A DNA stretch of 32,460 nucleotides from an uncultured beta proteobacterium. GTDB taxonomy: Bacteria; Pseudomonadota; Gammaproteobacteria; Burkholderiales; Casimicrobiaceae. The translations under genes were made by a program, and so were the position numbers. The notes beneath the pieces were generated by a model. The model was given only the letters and a program-made list of their open reading frames with translations, did no database searches and was not told the DNA's origin. The DNA lies in the NCBI GenBank assembly GCA_903912485.1, contig CAIWHR010000244.1, positions 1 through 32,460 on the forward strand, given 5' to 3'. Shown here piece by piece: positions 24,441 through 32,460 of this stretch. Position 1 is the first letter of the stretch, and each line of letters opens with the position of its first letter.

Positions 24441-25801
24441 AGTCGCGACCTTCGCTCTTCCGTCGCGCCACGCTATCGATCGGCGTGGGGCTCCTGGTGT
24501 TCCAGGTGCTGTCGATCGCCGCGATTGCCGCGTACGTGCTGATGCCGCTGGAGGAGCAATCCGCCAACGACTTCGCCGCCCTGCTCGCGCTTTCGGCGCG
24601 GACCTGGGTCGAATTGCCACCGGAAACGAGGCCCGCGTTCGCAGCCGAACTGGCGGCCAACCACGGGCTCGAGCTCGGCGAAACCGTCGAACCGGCCAGC
24701 GACGAGACACAGCACCATCACATGTACATGCGGTACCTGCGGGCGGCCCTCGTTCGGCACGCCGATCCGGGAGTCGTGGCACGCCTGACCGAAGCGGAGG
24801 ATCGGAGCTTCCGCGTCGACTTCCCGATGGCCGGGCACCCGCTGCGCTTCAGCTTTTCGTATGATCGACTCAATTCGAGCCCCTTCCGGGCGCTGGTGGT
24901 GATCCTCTGCACTGCCGCGCTGACGTCGCTCGCGGTGGCCTGGCTGCTAGCGCGCCGCATCAGTGGCCCGGTGCGGCGCCTCGCGCTTGCCGCACGGCAG
25001 ATCGGGTCCGGCGAGCACCCGGCCGAGCTGCCCGAAGACGTCGAGCAGGAGTTGGCGGACCTCGCGCATGTCTTCAACCAGACTTCCGCCAAGCTCGCCA
25101 CCCAACGCGAGAACCGCGACACGCTGCTGGCCGGCATTTCGCACGACCTTCGCAGTCCGCTGACCCGACTGCGAATGGCGCTCGGCATGCTTGCCGAGGA
25201 GAGCAACTCGCCGCTGATCGCGCGGATGGAAGCGGACATCGAGGCCATGGACACGCTCATTGGCGCCCAGCTCCAGCTGGCACGGGTCCGGCAGCGCGAG
25301 CCCGCCGCCTCGACCGACGTCGATGCGCTGCTGCGCGATCTGGTCGGCGCCGTCACGGCAACCGCAGCGTGCCCCGTCCGCCTGCGAACGACGGGCCGCC
25401 CCTGCGCCGCCGACGTCGCGCCGGTGGCGCTGCGACGGATTCTCGCCAACCTGATCGACAATGCCTGCCTGCACGGCGCGCAGCGTCCATTCGAGGTAGT
25501 CCGCCGCCGCAGCGTCGGGACGATCGTGATCGGCGTCCGTGATCGCGGACCCGGCATTCCTTCGGACATGCGCGAGGCCGTGTTCCGGCCCTTCGTACGG
25601 GTCGAGCCTTCGCGTAGCCGTGCCACAGGCGGCAGCGGCCTCGGGCTCGCCATTGCCCGGCAGATCGCCGAGACCCACGGCTGGGTGCTGGCGATGAAGC
25701 CCCGCGTGGGCGGTGGATCGAGCTTCTGGCTGGCGATGCCCGACGCCGCCTGCCCAGGAGCGGCAAGGGCGCCCGCCGCAGGCGGCAAGCCAGGGGCCTG
25801 A
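24437..25801 (+). CDS. EnvZ-like sensor histidine kinase with a His/Met-rich periplasmic patch
   Basis: A 454-aa kinase, partner of the OmpR-type regulator whose stop it overlaps by four bases. Membrane helices lie at about 13-36 and 151-172 and enclose a periplasmic domain of about 115 residues. A HAMP domain (about 173-225), His236 (GISHDLRSPLTRLRMAL), N-box LIDNACLHG, G1 DRGPGIP and G2 GGSGLGLAIA follow. The periplasmic domain contains HHHMYM at 93-98. Clustered His and Met next to the membrane is a feature of metal-responsive sensors such as those for copper or silver, but it could also serve another signal. The start is GTG 24437. The C-terminal 25 residues are a low-complexity Ala/Pro/Gly tail. 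Confidence 0.92.
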   Translation: MKSRPSLFRRATLSIGVGLLVFQVLSIAAIAAYVLMPLEEQSANDFAALLALSARTWVELPPETRPAFAAELAANHGLELGETVEPASDETQHHHMYMRYLRAALVRHADPGVVARLTEAEDRSFRVDFPMAGHPLRFSFSYDRLNSSPFRALVVILCTAALTSLAVAWLLARRISGPVRRLALAARQIGSGEHPAELPEDVEQELADLAHVFNQTSAKLATQRENRDTLLAGISHDLRSPLTRLRMALGMLAEESNSPLIARMEADIEAMDTLIGAQLQLARVRQREPAASTDVDALLRDLVGAVTATAACPVRLRTTGRPCAADVAPVALRRILANLIDNACLHGAQRPFEVVRRRSVGTIVIGVRDRGPGIPSDMREAVFRPFVRVEPSRSRATGGSGLGLAIARQIAETHGWVLAMKPRVGGGSSFWLAMPDAACPGAARAPAAGGKPGA

Positions 25802-25879
25802 CCTTGCCGCATGCCAGGGCCGATTCGAGGATGACAGCTTGCTCGCGGTTGGACGAGTCTCGCCGGTCCGACCCTTTGC

Positions 25880-25919
25880 TTTGGCATCCGCACTATTTCG
25901 TTTGGCATCCACACTTCTT
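25880..25919 (+). repeat. Two direct repeats with a 21-bp period upstream of the receiver-AraC regulator
   Basis: TTTGGCATCCGCACTATTT (25880-25898) and TTTGGCATCCACACTTCTT (25901-25919) agree at 16 of 19 positions and start 21 bases apart, two helical turns. AraC-family proteins bind such head-to-tail half-sites (araI1/araI2 have the same period). The pair lies 115 bases upstream of a gene for an AraC-type response regulator, so autoregulation is a reasonable guess. The remainder of 25802-26034 shows no other clear signal. Confidence 0.6.
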
Positions 25920-26034
25920 CCCGGGCGGCATACCGGAAGGGACTCCGCGGAGCGGTGGCGGTGGCAAACTCGGAGCAGCGTGAAATCTGCGCAGCCGCGA
26001 CGTCGTTCGCCCGGGGCATCAAGGTAGGAAGGAC

Positions 26035-26874
26035 ATGATCGCCATCAGCACCTCTCCCGGCCGCGAGGCCGAATGCATCGATCCGCCGGGCGCGTTGGCC
26101 GTCGACCGCGGCCCCCGTCTGCCCGCCGGCATCAGCGTCCTGCTGGTGGACGACCACCCGGCGGAACTGCGCCTGCTGGGCGAAGTGCTCCACCGGGCAG
26201 GCGCACGGGTGCTGCTGGCCACCGACGGCGCCGAGGGCATGCGTCTCGCCCGGGAATTGCGTCCCAGCGTGATCCTGCTGGACATCAGCCTTCCCCCGAC
26301 CAACGGTTTCGACGTCTGCCGGCAAGTCAGGTCCGACCCCGCCACGGCCAGGATCCCCGTGCTGTTCCTGTCCGGCCATACCGAGACCGAAACCAAGCTG
26401 GCGGGCTTCGCCGTCGGCGGGCAGGACTACGTCACCAAGCCGTTCGTCGAGGCTGAAGTGCTGGCTCGCGTTGCGCTGCACGTCGACCTTGCCTGCCGGC
26501 TGGCGGGACCCGACCACGGTTCGCCGCGCCGCGGGGATGCGCCGGCATGGCTGACGGATGCGGTGGCGCGGCTCCAGGCGCACCTCGCCGACGCGCCGAA
26601 GCTCGCCGCGCTGGCCCAACAGGTGGGCACCAATCCGCGCCGGCTCAACGACGCCTTCCGCACCCACCTGGGCAATACCGTGTACGGATTCCTGCGCGAG
26701 GCCCGGCTCAAGGAAGCGCACCGGCTGCTGGTCGAAACCGCGCTGCCTATCCAGGTGGTCGGCGACCGGGTCGGCTACCCGCTACCGGCCAACTTCGCCA
26801 CCGCCTTCCGCGAGCGCTTCGGCGTTTCGCCGCGGCAGCTGCGCCGCGAGCCCGACGACCGCGAACGGGCGTAA
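26035..26874 (+). CDS. Response regulator with AraC-type DNA-binding domain
   Basis: A 279-aa protein. The receiver domain (about 33-150) has the acidic pair in LLVDDH, phosphoacceptor Asp83 (VILLDISLPPTNG) and Lys in QDYVTKPF. An AraC-type double helix-turn-helix occupies about 178-272, with LAALAQQVGTNPRRLNDAFRTHLG as the first motif and the conserved FATAFRERFGVSPRQLR as the second. The ATG at 26035 is preceded by a strong AGGAAGGA ribosome-binding site. It probably receives phosphate from the hybrid kinase encoded 27 bases downstream. A 21-bp-period direct repeat upstream is a likely binding site. The first 30 residues are not conserved. Its targets may include the cytochrome gene beyond the kinase, but this is only positional. 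Confidence 0.9.
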   Translation: MIAISTSPGREAECIDPPGALAVDRGPRLPAGISVLLVDDHPAELRLLGEVLHRAGARVLLATDGAEGMRLARELRPSVILLDISLPPTNGFDVCRQVRSDPATARIPVLFLSGHTETETKLAGFAVGGQDYVTKPFVEAEVLARVALHVDLACRLAGPDHGSPRRGDAPAWLTDAVARLQAHLADAPKLAALAQQVGTNPRRLNDAFRTHLGNTVYGFLREARLKEAHRLLVETALPIQVVGDRVGYPLPANFATAFRERFGVSPRQLRREPDDRERA

Positions 26875-26901
26875 ACTCGGCTCCGTCATGGAGCCGACGG
26901 C

Positions 26902-29520
26902 GTGGCGGGAGATCGCGTAGGTACCGGAAGAACGACGCCGCGCACGCGCGGGTCCCTGCTCCTCGGCGGCTTGCTGGCCTGGCTGTCGCTGGCAGCGCTG
27001 ACGGTGCTGCCGCCCGACCTGTCCGCCGCGATGCTGCCGGTCGACGCGCCGTCCTGGGCGCTGACGCATCAGGTGGAGTTCTGGCTCGACCCGGGCGGCG
27101 TTGCGGACTTCGTCGCCGCGCGCGAAGCGCCGTTCCAGCCCATCGCCAATTCCAACTTCGGCAACCGCCGCGGCGCGCTGTGGCTGCGCGTCGCGGTCGA
27201 CAACCCCGGCCCGCCGGCAGAGCGCGTGCTGCGCGTCGGCCCGGCCATGCTGGAGCACGTCGACCTGTGGCAGGCGGGGAGCGCACTCGTCCTGCACAAG
27301 GCCTCCGGCCTCGCGGTGCCGATGGCCGAGCGTCCGCTGCCCGGCCGGTTCTCGCTGTTTCCGGTCACCCTGCCCCGCGGGGGCGGCACGCTGTATCTGC
27401 GCCTGGCCAGTCCGTCCCGGCTCATCCCCGACGTCTCGCTGTGGCAGGCCCCGGCACTGGCGCACGACGCGCGCGTTTTCGACATCCGCTCGGCGCTGAT
27501 GTTCGGGGCGCTGCTGATGATCGCGCAGATGGCGCTGGTCTACGCGCTGTGGATGCGGGAGTGGATCTGGGGCTGCTACGCGTTGAGCATGGCGAGCTTC
27601 ATCCTGTTTCAATCCTCCTACGAGGGCTTTGCCGCCGTTTGGCTGTGGCCGGCGCAGCCGACGCTGTCGCTGATCGCGCTGCCTGTCGGGATGGCCCTGG
27701 GGCACGGCTCGCTGGCGATGTTCGTCCTCGGCTTCATCCCGATGAGCCGCCTGCACCGGGGCTGGCGGTTGCTGTGGGGCCTGCCGCTGGCCACCGCGCT
27801 GGCGCTCGCCGTCGTCTTCTCGGCCGGCTACCGCTACGGACTGCCGATGATGGAGTCGATCGGGCTGGCGGACTCGCTGGCATTGCCCGTCCTGCTGTTC
27901 GCGGCCTGGCGGCGCGGCTTCGGCCCTGCCCGGTTCGTGCTGGCCAGCTTCGCGCTGATCTACTTCGCGATCGCGGTTCAGCTCGGGACGCTGCTGGGCT
28001 GGTGGCCCAACCTCGGCCCGGCCGACTCCTGGCTGCTGCCGCCCGCCGTGATGCTGGCTGCAAGCCTGCTGATCCTGGCGCACATGGACAAGTTGCTGGA
28101 ACTGCGCGCCGCGCAATTGAAGAGTCTCGCCGAGACTGCCAGCGCCCGCGATGGCGCCAACCGGGCCAGTCGCGCCAAGGGCCTTTTCCTCGCCCGGGTA
28201 TCGCACGACCTTCGGATCCCGTTGCAGACGCTCTCCGGCTACCTCGCGCTGGCCCGCCGGGAACAGCCCGGCGGCACCGTGGGGCGTTACCTGGGAATGA
28301 TCGAAAAGAGCGGCCAGGCCATGCTCGGCCTGATCGAGGAACTGCTGCAATTCGCACGGGGCGAGGAAGGCAGTCTCGAGTTGCAGGCCAGGCCGGCCTT
28401 TCTGCATGCACTGATCCGGCAGGTCGCCTCCCAGGGCGAGATCCTGGCTCGCGCCAACGACAACCGGTTCGTGCTCGACCTCGATCTGGACGTCCCGATC
28501 GCCACCGTGGACTCCGAGCGCCTGCACTCGGTGCTGATGAACCTGCTGTCCAATGCCTGCCGGATGACGGTCGGCGGCACCGTGACGCTGTCCGTCGCCG
28601 GTCACGCGACCGACGGTCAGGCGCTGCTGCGGTTCGCGGTCCGCGACACCGGCCCCGGCGTCGCCGTCGAAGACTGCGAGCGGATCTTCCTGCCGTTCGA
28701 GCACGGACGGTCCGGCGCCGACTCCATCGGGCTGGGTCTCGCCATCGTCCGCCAGCTGGTGCGACTGATGGGCAGCGAGGTCGTGCTCGAAAGCCAGCCC
28801 GGCGAAGGCGCAAGCTTTTGGTTCGCCATCACGGCGCCGGTGGCGGACGAGGCCGACGTATTGCCGCCCACCTCGTTCAGCGCGCCCTTCGGCTACGACG
28901 GTCCGGTGCGCACGGTGCTGGTCGTCGACGACGTGGTCGAGAACCGGCACTTCCTGCAGGACCTCCTGACCAGCATGGGCTTCGACGTGGTGCTGGCGGC
29001 GGGAGTCCGGGATGCGCTGGCGCAGGCACGGGACATCCCGGTGGATGCGGCGATCGTCGATCAATACCTGCAGGACGGCGACGGCTGGCAGGTCCTGGAC
29101 GGACTCAAGGCCACGGACCCCGACCTGCCGGTGATCCTGCTCTCGGGCACCCCGGCGCAGCCGCCGGAGGCCCGGGCTTCGCCGTGGGCTTTCGACGCCT
29201 CGCTGCTCAAGCCGTTGCAGATGGACGAGTTCACCCGGGTGCTGGGCGAGAGGCTGAATCTCGTATGGCAGGCCGAGCGCGCCACGGCGACGCCGTCGCC
29301 CGCACCGGCGCAACCGCCCGTCGGACCGGTGACCGCGGCGGATCTGGCGATGCTGCGCCAGGCGGCGCACGAGGGCAGCCTGTTCGAGGTGGAGGACTGG
29401 ATCGAACGCCGGCGGCACCTGCGGGAAGAGAACGATTTCCTGGATCAGCTCGCCCCGCTCGTGGCCGACGCCCGGCTGCCCGCGATCGTCAGCCTGGTGG
29501 ATCGGCGCATCGCGGTCTGA
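26902..29520 (+). CDS. Hybrid sensor histidine kinase with 7TMR-DISM sensor and C-terminal receiver
   Basis: An 872-aa membrane kinase. A signal-anchor-like helix (about 18-36) is followed by a periplasmic beta-rich 7TMR-DISMED2-like domain (about 50-190) that in this family is thought to bind carbohydrate-like or other small ligands. Seven membrane helices (about 195-395) come next. The kinase core has His435 (RVSHDLRIPLQTLSGYLAL), N-box NLLSNACRM, G1 DTGPGVA and G2 SIGLGLAIVRQL. A receiver domain begins near 672 and has Asp720 (AAIVDQYLQDGDG) as acceptor. The last 60 residues are helical. The start is GTG 26902 with GGAG 8 bases upstream; the nearby ATG 26888 leads only to a short frame. 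It likely forms a phosphorelay with the AraC-type regulator upstream. The ligand is unknown. Confidence 0.92.
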   Translation: MAGDRVGTGRTTPRTRGSLLLGGLLAWLSLAALTVLPPDLSAAMLPVDAPSWALTHQVEFWLDPGGVADFVAAREAPFQPIANSNFGNRRGALWLRVAVDNPGPPAERVLRVGPAMLEHVDLWQAGSALVLHKASGLAVPMAERPLPGRFSLFPVTLPRGGGTLYLRLASPSRLIPDVSLWQAPALAHDARVFDIRSALMFGALLMIAQMALVYALWMREWIWGCYALSMASFILFQSSYEGFAAVWLWPAQPTLSLIALPVGMALGHGSLAMFVLGFIPMSRLHRGWRLLWGLPLATALALAVVFSAGYRYGLPMMESIGLADSLALPVLLFAAWRRGFGPARFVLASFALIYFAIAVQLGTLLGWWPNLGPADSWLLPPAVMLAASLLILAHMDKLLELRAAQLKSLAETASARDGANRASRAKGLFLARVSHDLRIPLQTLSGYLALARREQPGGTVGRYLGMIEKSGQAMLGLIEELLQFARGEEGSLELQARPAFLHALIRQVASQGEILARANDNRFVLDLDLDVPIATVDSERLHSVLMNLLSNACRMTVGGTVTLSVAGHATDGQALLRFAVRDTGPGVAVEDCERIFLPFEHGRSGADSIGLGLAIVRQLVRLMGSEVVLESQPGEGASFWFAITAPVADEADVLPPTSFSAPFGYDGPVRTVLVVDDVVENRHFLQDLLTSMGFDVVLAAGVRDALAQARDIPVDAAIVDQYLQDGDGWQVLDGLKATDPDLPVILLSGTPAQPPEARASPWAFDASLLKPLQMDEFTRVLGERLNLVWQAERATATPSPAPAQPPVGPVTAADLAMLRQAAHEGSLFEVEDWIERRRHLREENDFLDQLAPLVADARLPAIVSLVDRRIAV

Positions 29521-29536
29521 GCACGCCCCCCTCCCC

Positions 29537-29574
29537 GGGCGAGGCGGAACTCGCCGCGGTTCGCCGCCTCGCCC
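29537..29574 (+). terminator. Hairpin after the hybrid kinase gene
   Basis: GGGCGAGGCGG (29537-29547) pairs perfectly with CCGCCTCGCCC (29564-29574), 17 bases after the kinase stop. There is no T-run, so it is a probable rather than certain terminator. Confidence 0.5.
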
Positions 29575-29638
29575 GCCGCGACCGGGGATTCGACGTCGGC
29601 GCAGCGCCGCCGGCTGACGAGCCTCCCGTCCGAGAGCG

Positions 29639-29673
29639 AAAAAAGCCCCGGAAGCGTTTCCGATTCCGGGGCT
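29639..29673 (-). terminator. Rho-independent terminator of the decaheme cytochrome gene
   Basis: On the minus strand, AGCCCCGGAA and TTCCGGGGCT form a 10-bp stem (29673-29664 and 29653-29644) followed by a run of six T. It lies about 85 bases after the cytochrome stop at 29759. It is the clearest intrinsic terminator in the window. Confidence 0.85.
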
Positions 29674-29758
29674 GGGGTGCCGGGACCCGGGCTCGCGCCC
29701 GGACTCGCACCCGATGCGGCGCCGCGGGGGCGAACCCCTCGCGGCGCGCGGGCGGTGC

Positions 29759-32407
29759 TTACTTGACGCCCTTCACCTGGTGCACGACCTTGGTGTCCGC
29801 CACCTTGCCGGAGGCATGGCACAGCAGGCAGGTCTCGACGTTCTTGGCGTCGAGGCCCGAACGGTCGGTGGTGACCGGGTAGACCCCCGGCGTGGCACCG
29901 GTGATCGACGACACCGTCTGCAGCAGGATGCCGCCGTTTTGCTGGAAGTGCGTGACGTCCGCCATGCTGTCGTGGCAGCCGAAGCAGGCCGACGTGATCG
30001 GCGAGCTGACCAGCGGGTCGCCGCGGTAGTCGATCGGACCCTTGCCCAGGATGTTGATCCACGGCGACTGGCCGATCGGCTTGGTGCCGGCCGGTTGCCT
30101 CATGTCGCCGTTGGCATCGGTCGTCCACAGCAGGTTCGCCGACGCGGTGGCGTTCGCCGAGATCTCGAAGTTGTAGCTGCCCGGAACGTGGCACTGCTCG
30201 CAGTTGTTGAGCACGCCAGGGTAGCCGATGGTGCCGAGACCCTTGGTGTTCTTCGCCGTCGCCTCGTAGTTGAAGGCCTGCGTCCGCTTCGAAGCGCCGT
30301 GGATGGCGTGGATCATGCTCTTCGACGACAAGGCCCAGCCACCACCGTAGGTGTTGGCTTCACCCGTGTGCCCGGTCGACTTGGTCTCGTTGTGGCAGCC
30401 GCCGATGGCACAGCCGCCGCCGTTGTTGCGCGCACCGCTGTGGAACGACGGCTCGACACCCAGCTGGTTGTGGCACTTGTTGCACCGGGCGTTCTCGACC
30501 ACCGTCCGCCGCGCCGTGTTGCCGCTCGCCGTCACCATCGCAAAGCCCGGCTCGCGCAGGCGGATGCCCTTCGGGTAGTTGGGATGATCCAGCTTCACGA
30601 AGCCCTGGTAGTTGAGGCCGAGCACGCCGGTGACCAGCTTCGCGTCGACCGGCAGCAGCTGCGCCGACTGGAACGTGGCGGTGTAGTAGCCGCCGGTGTC
30701 CGGCCCGGTCTGCGTGCAGGCGTTGGCCACCTGGTCGCGACACTGCTTGACCGTCACCGTCTTGCTCGCAGTCCAGTCGGCCACCGTCGTGACGCCGTCC
30801 TCGATCAGGCCGTAGGTCACCGAAAGCTGCGGCGTGCCGTCGACGTTGGCGAGCAGGTACTTGTCGCCGGCCGGCAGGAACACCACCGGCGTGCCGTCGA
30901 ACAGGATCCGGTACACGATCGTCGCCTTCTGCGATGCAACCGCCACCGACTTGATCTCGAACGCCACCTTGGGCACGCCCGCCGGCGGGTTCGTCGACGA
31001 AGCCAGCGGAATCGGCGGTCCCATGCCGGAAGCGTAGCCAGGCGTCGGCACGTTGTTCGCCGTGTTCACCGGATAGCCGCCGCGATCCACCGAGCCCGTC
31101 GGATCGACCGAGACGTGATAGACCGTCGCGATCGCAAGCGGCGTGTGGCAGGTCTTGCACTTGCTGTCGTCGGCCTGTGCACCGCCCACGCCCGGGTGAT
31201 TCGCGCCCGTCGTCCAGTTGATGTTGTTGTGGCAGGCGCCGCAAGCCATCCGGCTCGGGTTGGTCTTCCAGTTGTCGCCCTGCGGCGTGGCGTTGACTCC
31301 GGAAGCGGTGTGGCACGACGCGCAGTTGGCGGCCGGCTGCGGGAACGCAACGTCGTCGATGTAGCTGGCAGCGGTCCGGACCGGCAGCTTGTCGCCGGCG
31401 TGGATCGCGTGGATCATCAGCGGCATGTCGCGCATGGCGTTGCCGTCGGGGAACTTGCGCGGCTCCGTGTTCCACGAAGGCACCACTTCCGTCGAACCGT
31501 CGTCGTACACCTTCGTGTAGGTGCCGAGCACCGACGCCGTCACGTTGTACTTGCGCTGGTTGGTGTGGCAAACCACGCAGAAGTCGGTGTCGACCCGGGC
31601 GCCGCTGCCGTGGAACGCCAGTGCGCTGTGGCAGGCATTGCACGACTCGATCGCGACGATGTCGCGCTGCGGGGCCGTCGAGTTCCAGACGAGGTTCAGC
31701 GGGTTGCCCAGGTTCACCGCCGGCGCCACCGTCGTGCCGTCCGGCGTGTTGCTGCCGGTGCCGCGCGCCGCGCCGGCGATCTGGATCACCACGCGCGTCG
31801 ACAGGCTCGGGTCGTAGGTCGTGTCGCCGACGTCGGCCTTGTTGGCGTTGGTGCTCGCGTCAACGTAGGCCTTCACCTTGGTGATGTCGGTGGCGAACAC
31901 GTACTTGTATTGCCCCGTGCCCAGGTAGGTCAGCGTGCCGTTGCCGTCGGTGGTCGGCGTCGTCAGGCCCGAGAACGCACCGGTGGCCACCTTGGCATCG
32001 ACCGTCACCACGTTGTAGCTGACCCACTTGCTCGGGCTGCCGTTCGTGCCCGGCACCAGCTTGGCGACCGCGGCCGTCACCGTCCGCTGCGTCGGCAGCG
32101 CATTGCCGGGAACCTTCGAGTAGAACTCCTCGAGGCCGACGATGGCGTTGCCGTTCTGGTCGGTCAGCGTGAACGTGACTGCGGGCGGGCCGCCGAGCGT
32201 GACGCCCGTGATCTTGCCCTGCATCTGCAGCGCCGCCCACTCGGCCGGCGACAGCGCACCGGCCTGGATTCCCGGCGACGTCACCGACGTGGTCGGCCCC
32301 ACTGCTCCATTCGTCCCATTGATTCCATCACTCCCTCCGCCGCCGCAAGCTACCAGGACGGATGTCAAGAGTGCTATCAAGCCACCTCTGACTATCGTGC
32401 GCTTCAT
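29759..32407 (-). CDS. OmcA/MtrC-family decaheme c-type cytochrome, outer-membrane lipoprotein
   Basis: An 882-aa multihaem cytochrome likely to carry electrons across the cell surface to minerals, metals or partner cells. The start is ATG 32407, with GAGGT 9 bases upstream. A lipoprotein signal ends at LVAC, which would put Cys21 at the membrane, followed by a Gly/Ser linker. Haem motifs: CNACH 256, CVVCH 277, CASCH 362, CGACH 389, CKTCH 417, CNKCH 642, CAIGGCH 666, CEQCH 736, CFGCH 808 and CLLCH 860. This is nine standard sites and one with a CX4CH spacing, arranged five plus five as in the pentaheme domains of MtrC and OmcA. Between them is a beta-rich domain with Cys556 and Cys564, comparable to the disulfide in MtrC domain III. 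Partner porin and MtrA-like genes are not in the window and may lie beyond its right edge. Confidence 0.93.
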   Translation of the reverse strand: MKRTIVRGGLIALLTSVLVACGGGGSDGINGTNGAVGPTTSVTSPGIQAGALSPAEWAALQMQGKITGVTLGGPPAVTFTLTDQNGNAIVGLEEFYSKVPGNALPTQRTVTAAVAKLVPGTNGSPSKWVSYNVVTVDAKVATGAFSGLTTPTTDGNGTLTYLGTGQYKYVFATDITKVKAYVDASTNANKADVGDTTYDPSLSTRVVIQIAGAARGTGSNTPDGTTVAPAVNLGNPLNLVWNSTAPQRDIVAIESCNACHSALAFHGSGARVDTDFCVVCHTNQRKYNVTASVLGTYTKVYDDGSTEVVPSWNTEPRKFPDGNAMRDMPLMIHAIHAGDKLPVRTAASYIDDVAFPQPAANCASCHTASGVNATPQGDNWKTNPSRMACGACHNNINWTTGANHPGVGGAQADDSKCKTCHTPLAIATVYHVSVDPTGSVDRGGYPVNTANNVPTPGYASGMGPPIPLASSTNPPAGVPKVAFEIKSVAVASQKATIVYRILFDGTPVVFLPAGDKYLLANVDGTPQLSVTYGLIEDGVTTVADWTASKTVTVKQCRDQVANACTQTGPDTGGYYTATFQSAQLLPVDAKLVTGVLGLNYQGFVKLDHPNYPKGIRLREPGFAMVTASGNTARRTVVENARCNKCHNQLGVEPSFHSGARNNGGGCAIGGCHNETKSTGHTGEANTYGGGWALSSKSMIHAIHGASKRTQAFNYEATAKNTKGLGTIGYPGVLNNCEQCHVPGSYNFEISANATASANLLWTTDANGDMRQPAGTKPIGQSPWINILGKGPIDYRGDPLVSSPITSACFGCHDSMADVTHFQQNGGILLQTVSSITGATPGVYPVTTDRSGLDAKNVETCLLCHASGKVADTKVVHQVKGVK

Positions 32408-32460
32408 TTGTGAACCTCGCTGACTGTTTTGTTGCAAGCCGAAAAATCGCATCGAGCCGC

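Noticed and set aside
25784-25808. Hairpin GGCAAG / CTTGCC at the end of the EnvZ-like kinase gene
   Set aside because: The stem is short with internal bulges and overlaps the stop codon. It is too weak to list as a terminator.
25880-25920. sigma54 promoter suggested by TTTGGCATCC
   Set aside because: A sigma54 promoter needs GG and GC 10 bases apart. Neither copy has GC at the required place.
26547-29882. 1111-codon open frame across the AraC-type regulator and hybrid kinase genes
   Set aside because: The product is low-complexity Arg/Gly/Ala-rich sequence in a shifted frame. The genes in the other frames carry complete catalytic motifs.
31300-31330. sigma54-like TGGCAC sequences inside the cytochrome gene
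   Set aside because: TGGCAC arises repeatedly on the plus strand from the Cys-His codons of haem motifs on the minus strand. It is coding sequence, not a promoter.

Overview
The window is about 32 kb of GC-rich bacterial chromosome, densely coding on both strands. Gene content points to a Gram-negative proteobacterium, probably a betaproteobacterium: an RND pump with adaptor, NtrB/NtrC-type and OmpR-type two-component systems, sulfide:quinone oxidoreductase, and an outer-membrane decaheme cytochrome lipoprotein. The lineage is inferred from gene families and composition, not proven. No rRNA, tRNA, CRISPR array, transposase or integrase was recognised.

Layout. 1-75 is the Lys/Ala-rich tail of a gene that enters from the left. 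232-3103 is a kinase plus sigma54-dependent response regulator pair. 3204-11200 (minus) reads as one transcription direction: an acyl-CoA synthetase/GNAT acyltransferase, an RND adaptor, an RND pump and a DHDPS-family aldolase. 11410-12585 is a PrmC-like methyltransferase, convergent with a secreted phospholipase C/acid-phosphatase-type phosphoesterase (12637-15135, minus). 15362-19079 is a TetR-controlled ABC exporter operon (TetR, HlyD-like adaptor, FtsX/DevC-like permease, ATPase) with a clear promoter and operator. 19250-21745 (minus) is a sulfide-oxidation cluster: exported rhodanese, SQR and a Tll0287-like haem protein, with a palindrome in the spacer of the predicted promoter. 19080-19249, between convergent genes, holds nothing I recognise.

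22111-25801 is the most interesting block. It holds a secreted glycine-rich protein with GGSG repeats, a convergent exported DUF2202 ferritin-like protein, and an OmpR/EnvZ-type pair whose sensor has a His/Met-rich periplasmic patch. A nearly identical promoter element of three 10-bp units lies upstream of both the glycine-rich gene and the DUF2202 gene, so the block looks like a self-contained signal-response module that I cannot match to a described system.

26035-29520 holds a receiver-AraC response regulator, preceded by a 21-bp-period direct repeat, and a 7TMR-DISM hybrid histidine kinase. The kinase is convergent with an OmcA/MtrC-type decaheme lipoprotein (29759-32407, minus), which suggests extracellular electron transfer. 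The window carries three complete phospho-signalling pairs, which together with SQR, haem proteins and two exporters suggests an organism of changing redox, sulfidic or metal-rich habitats.
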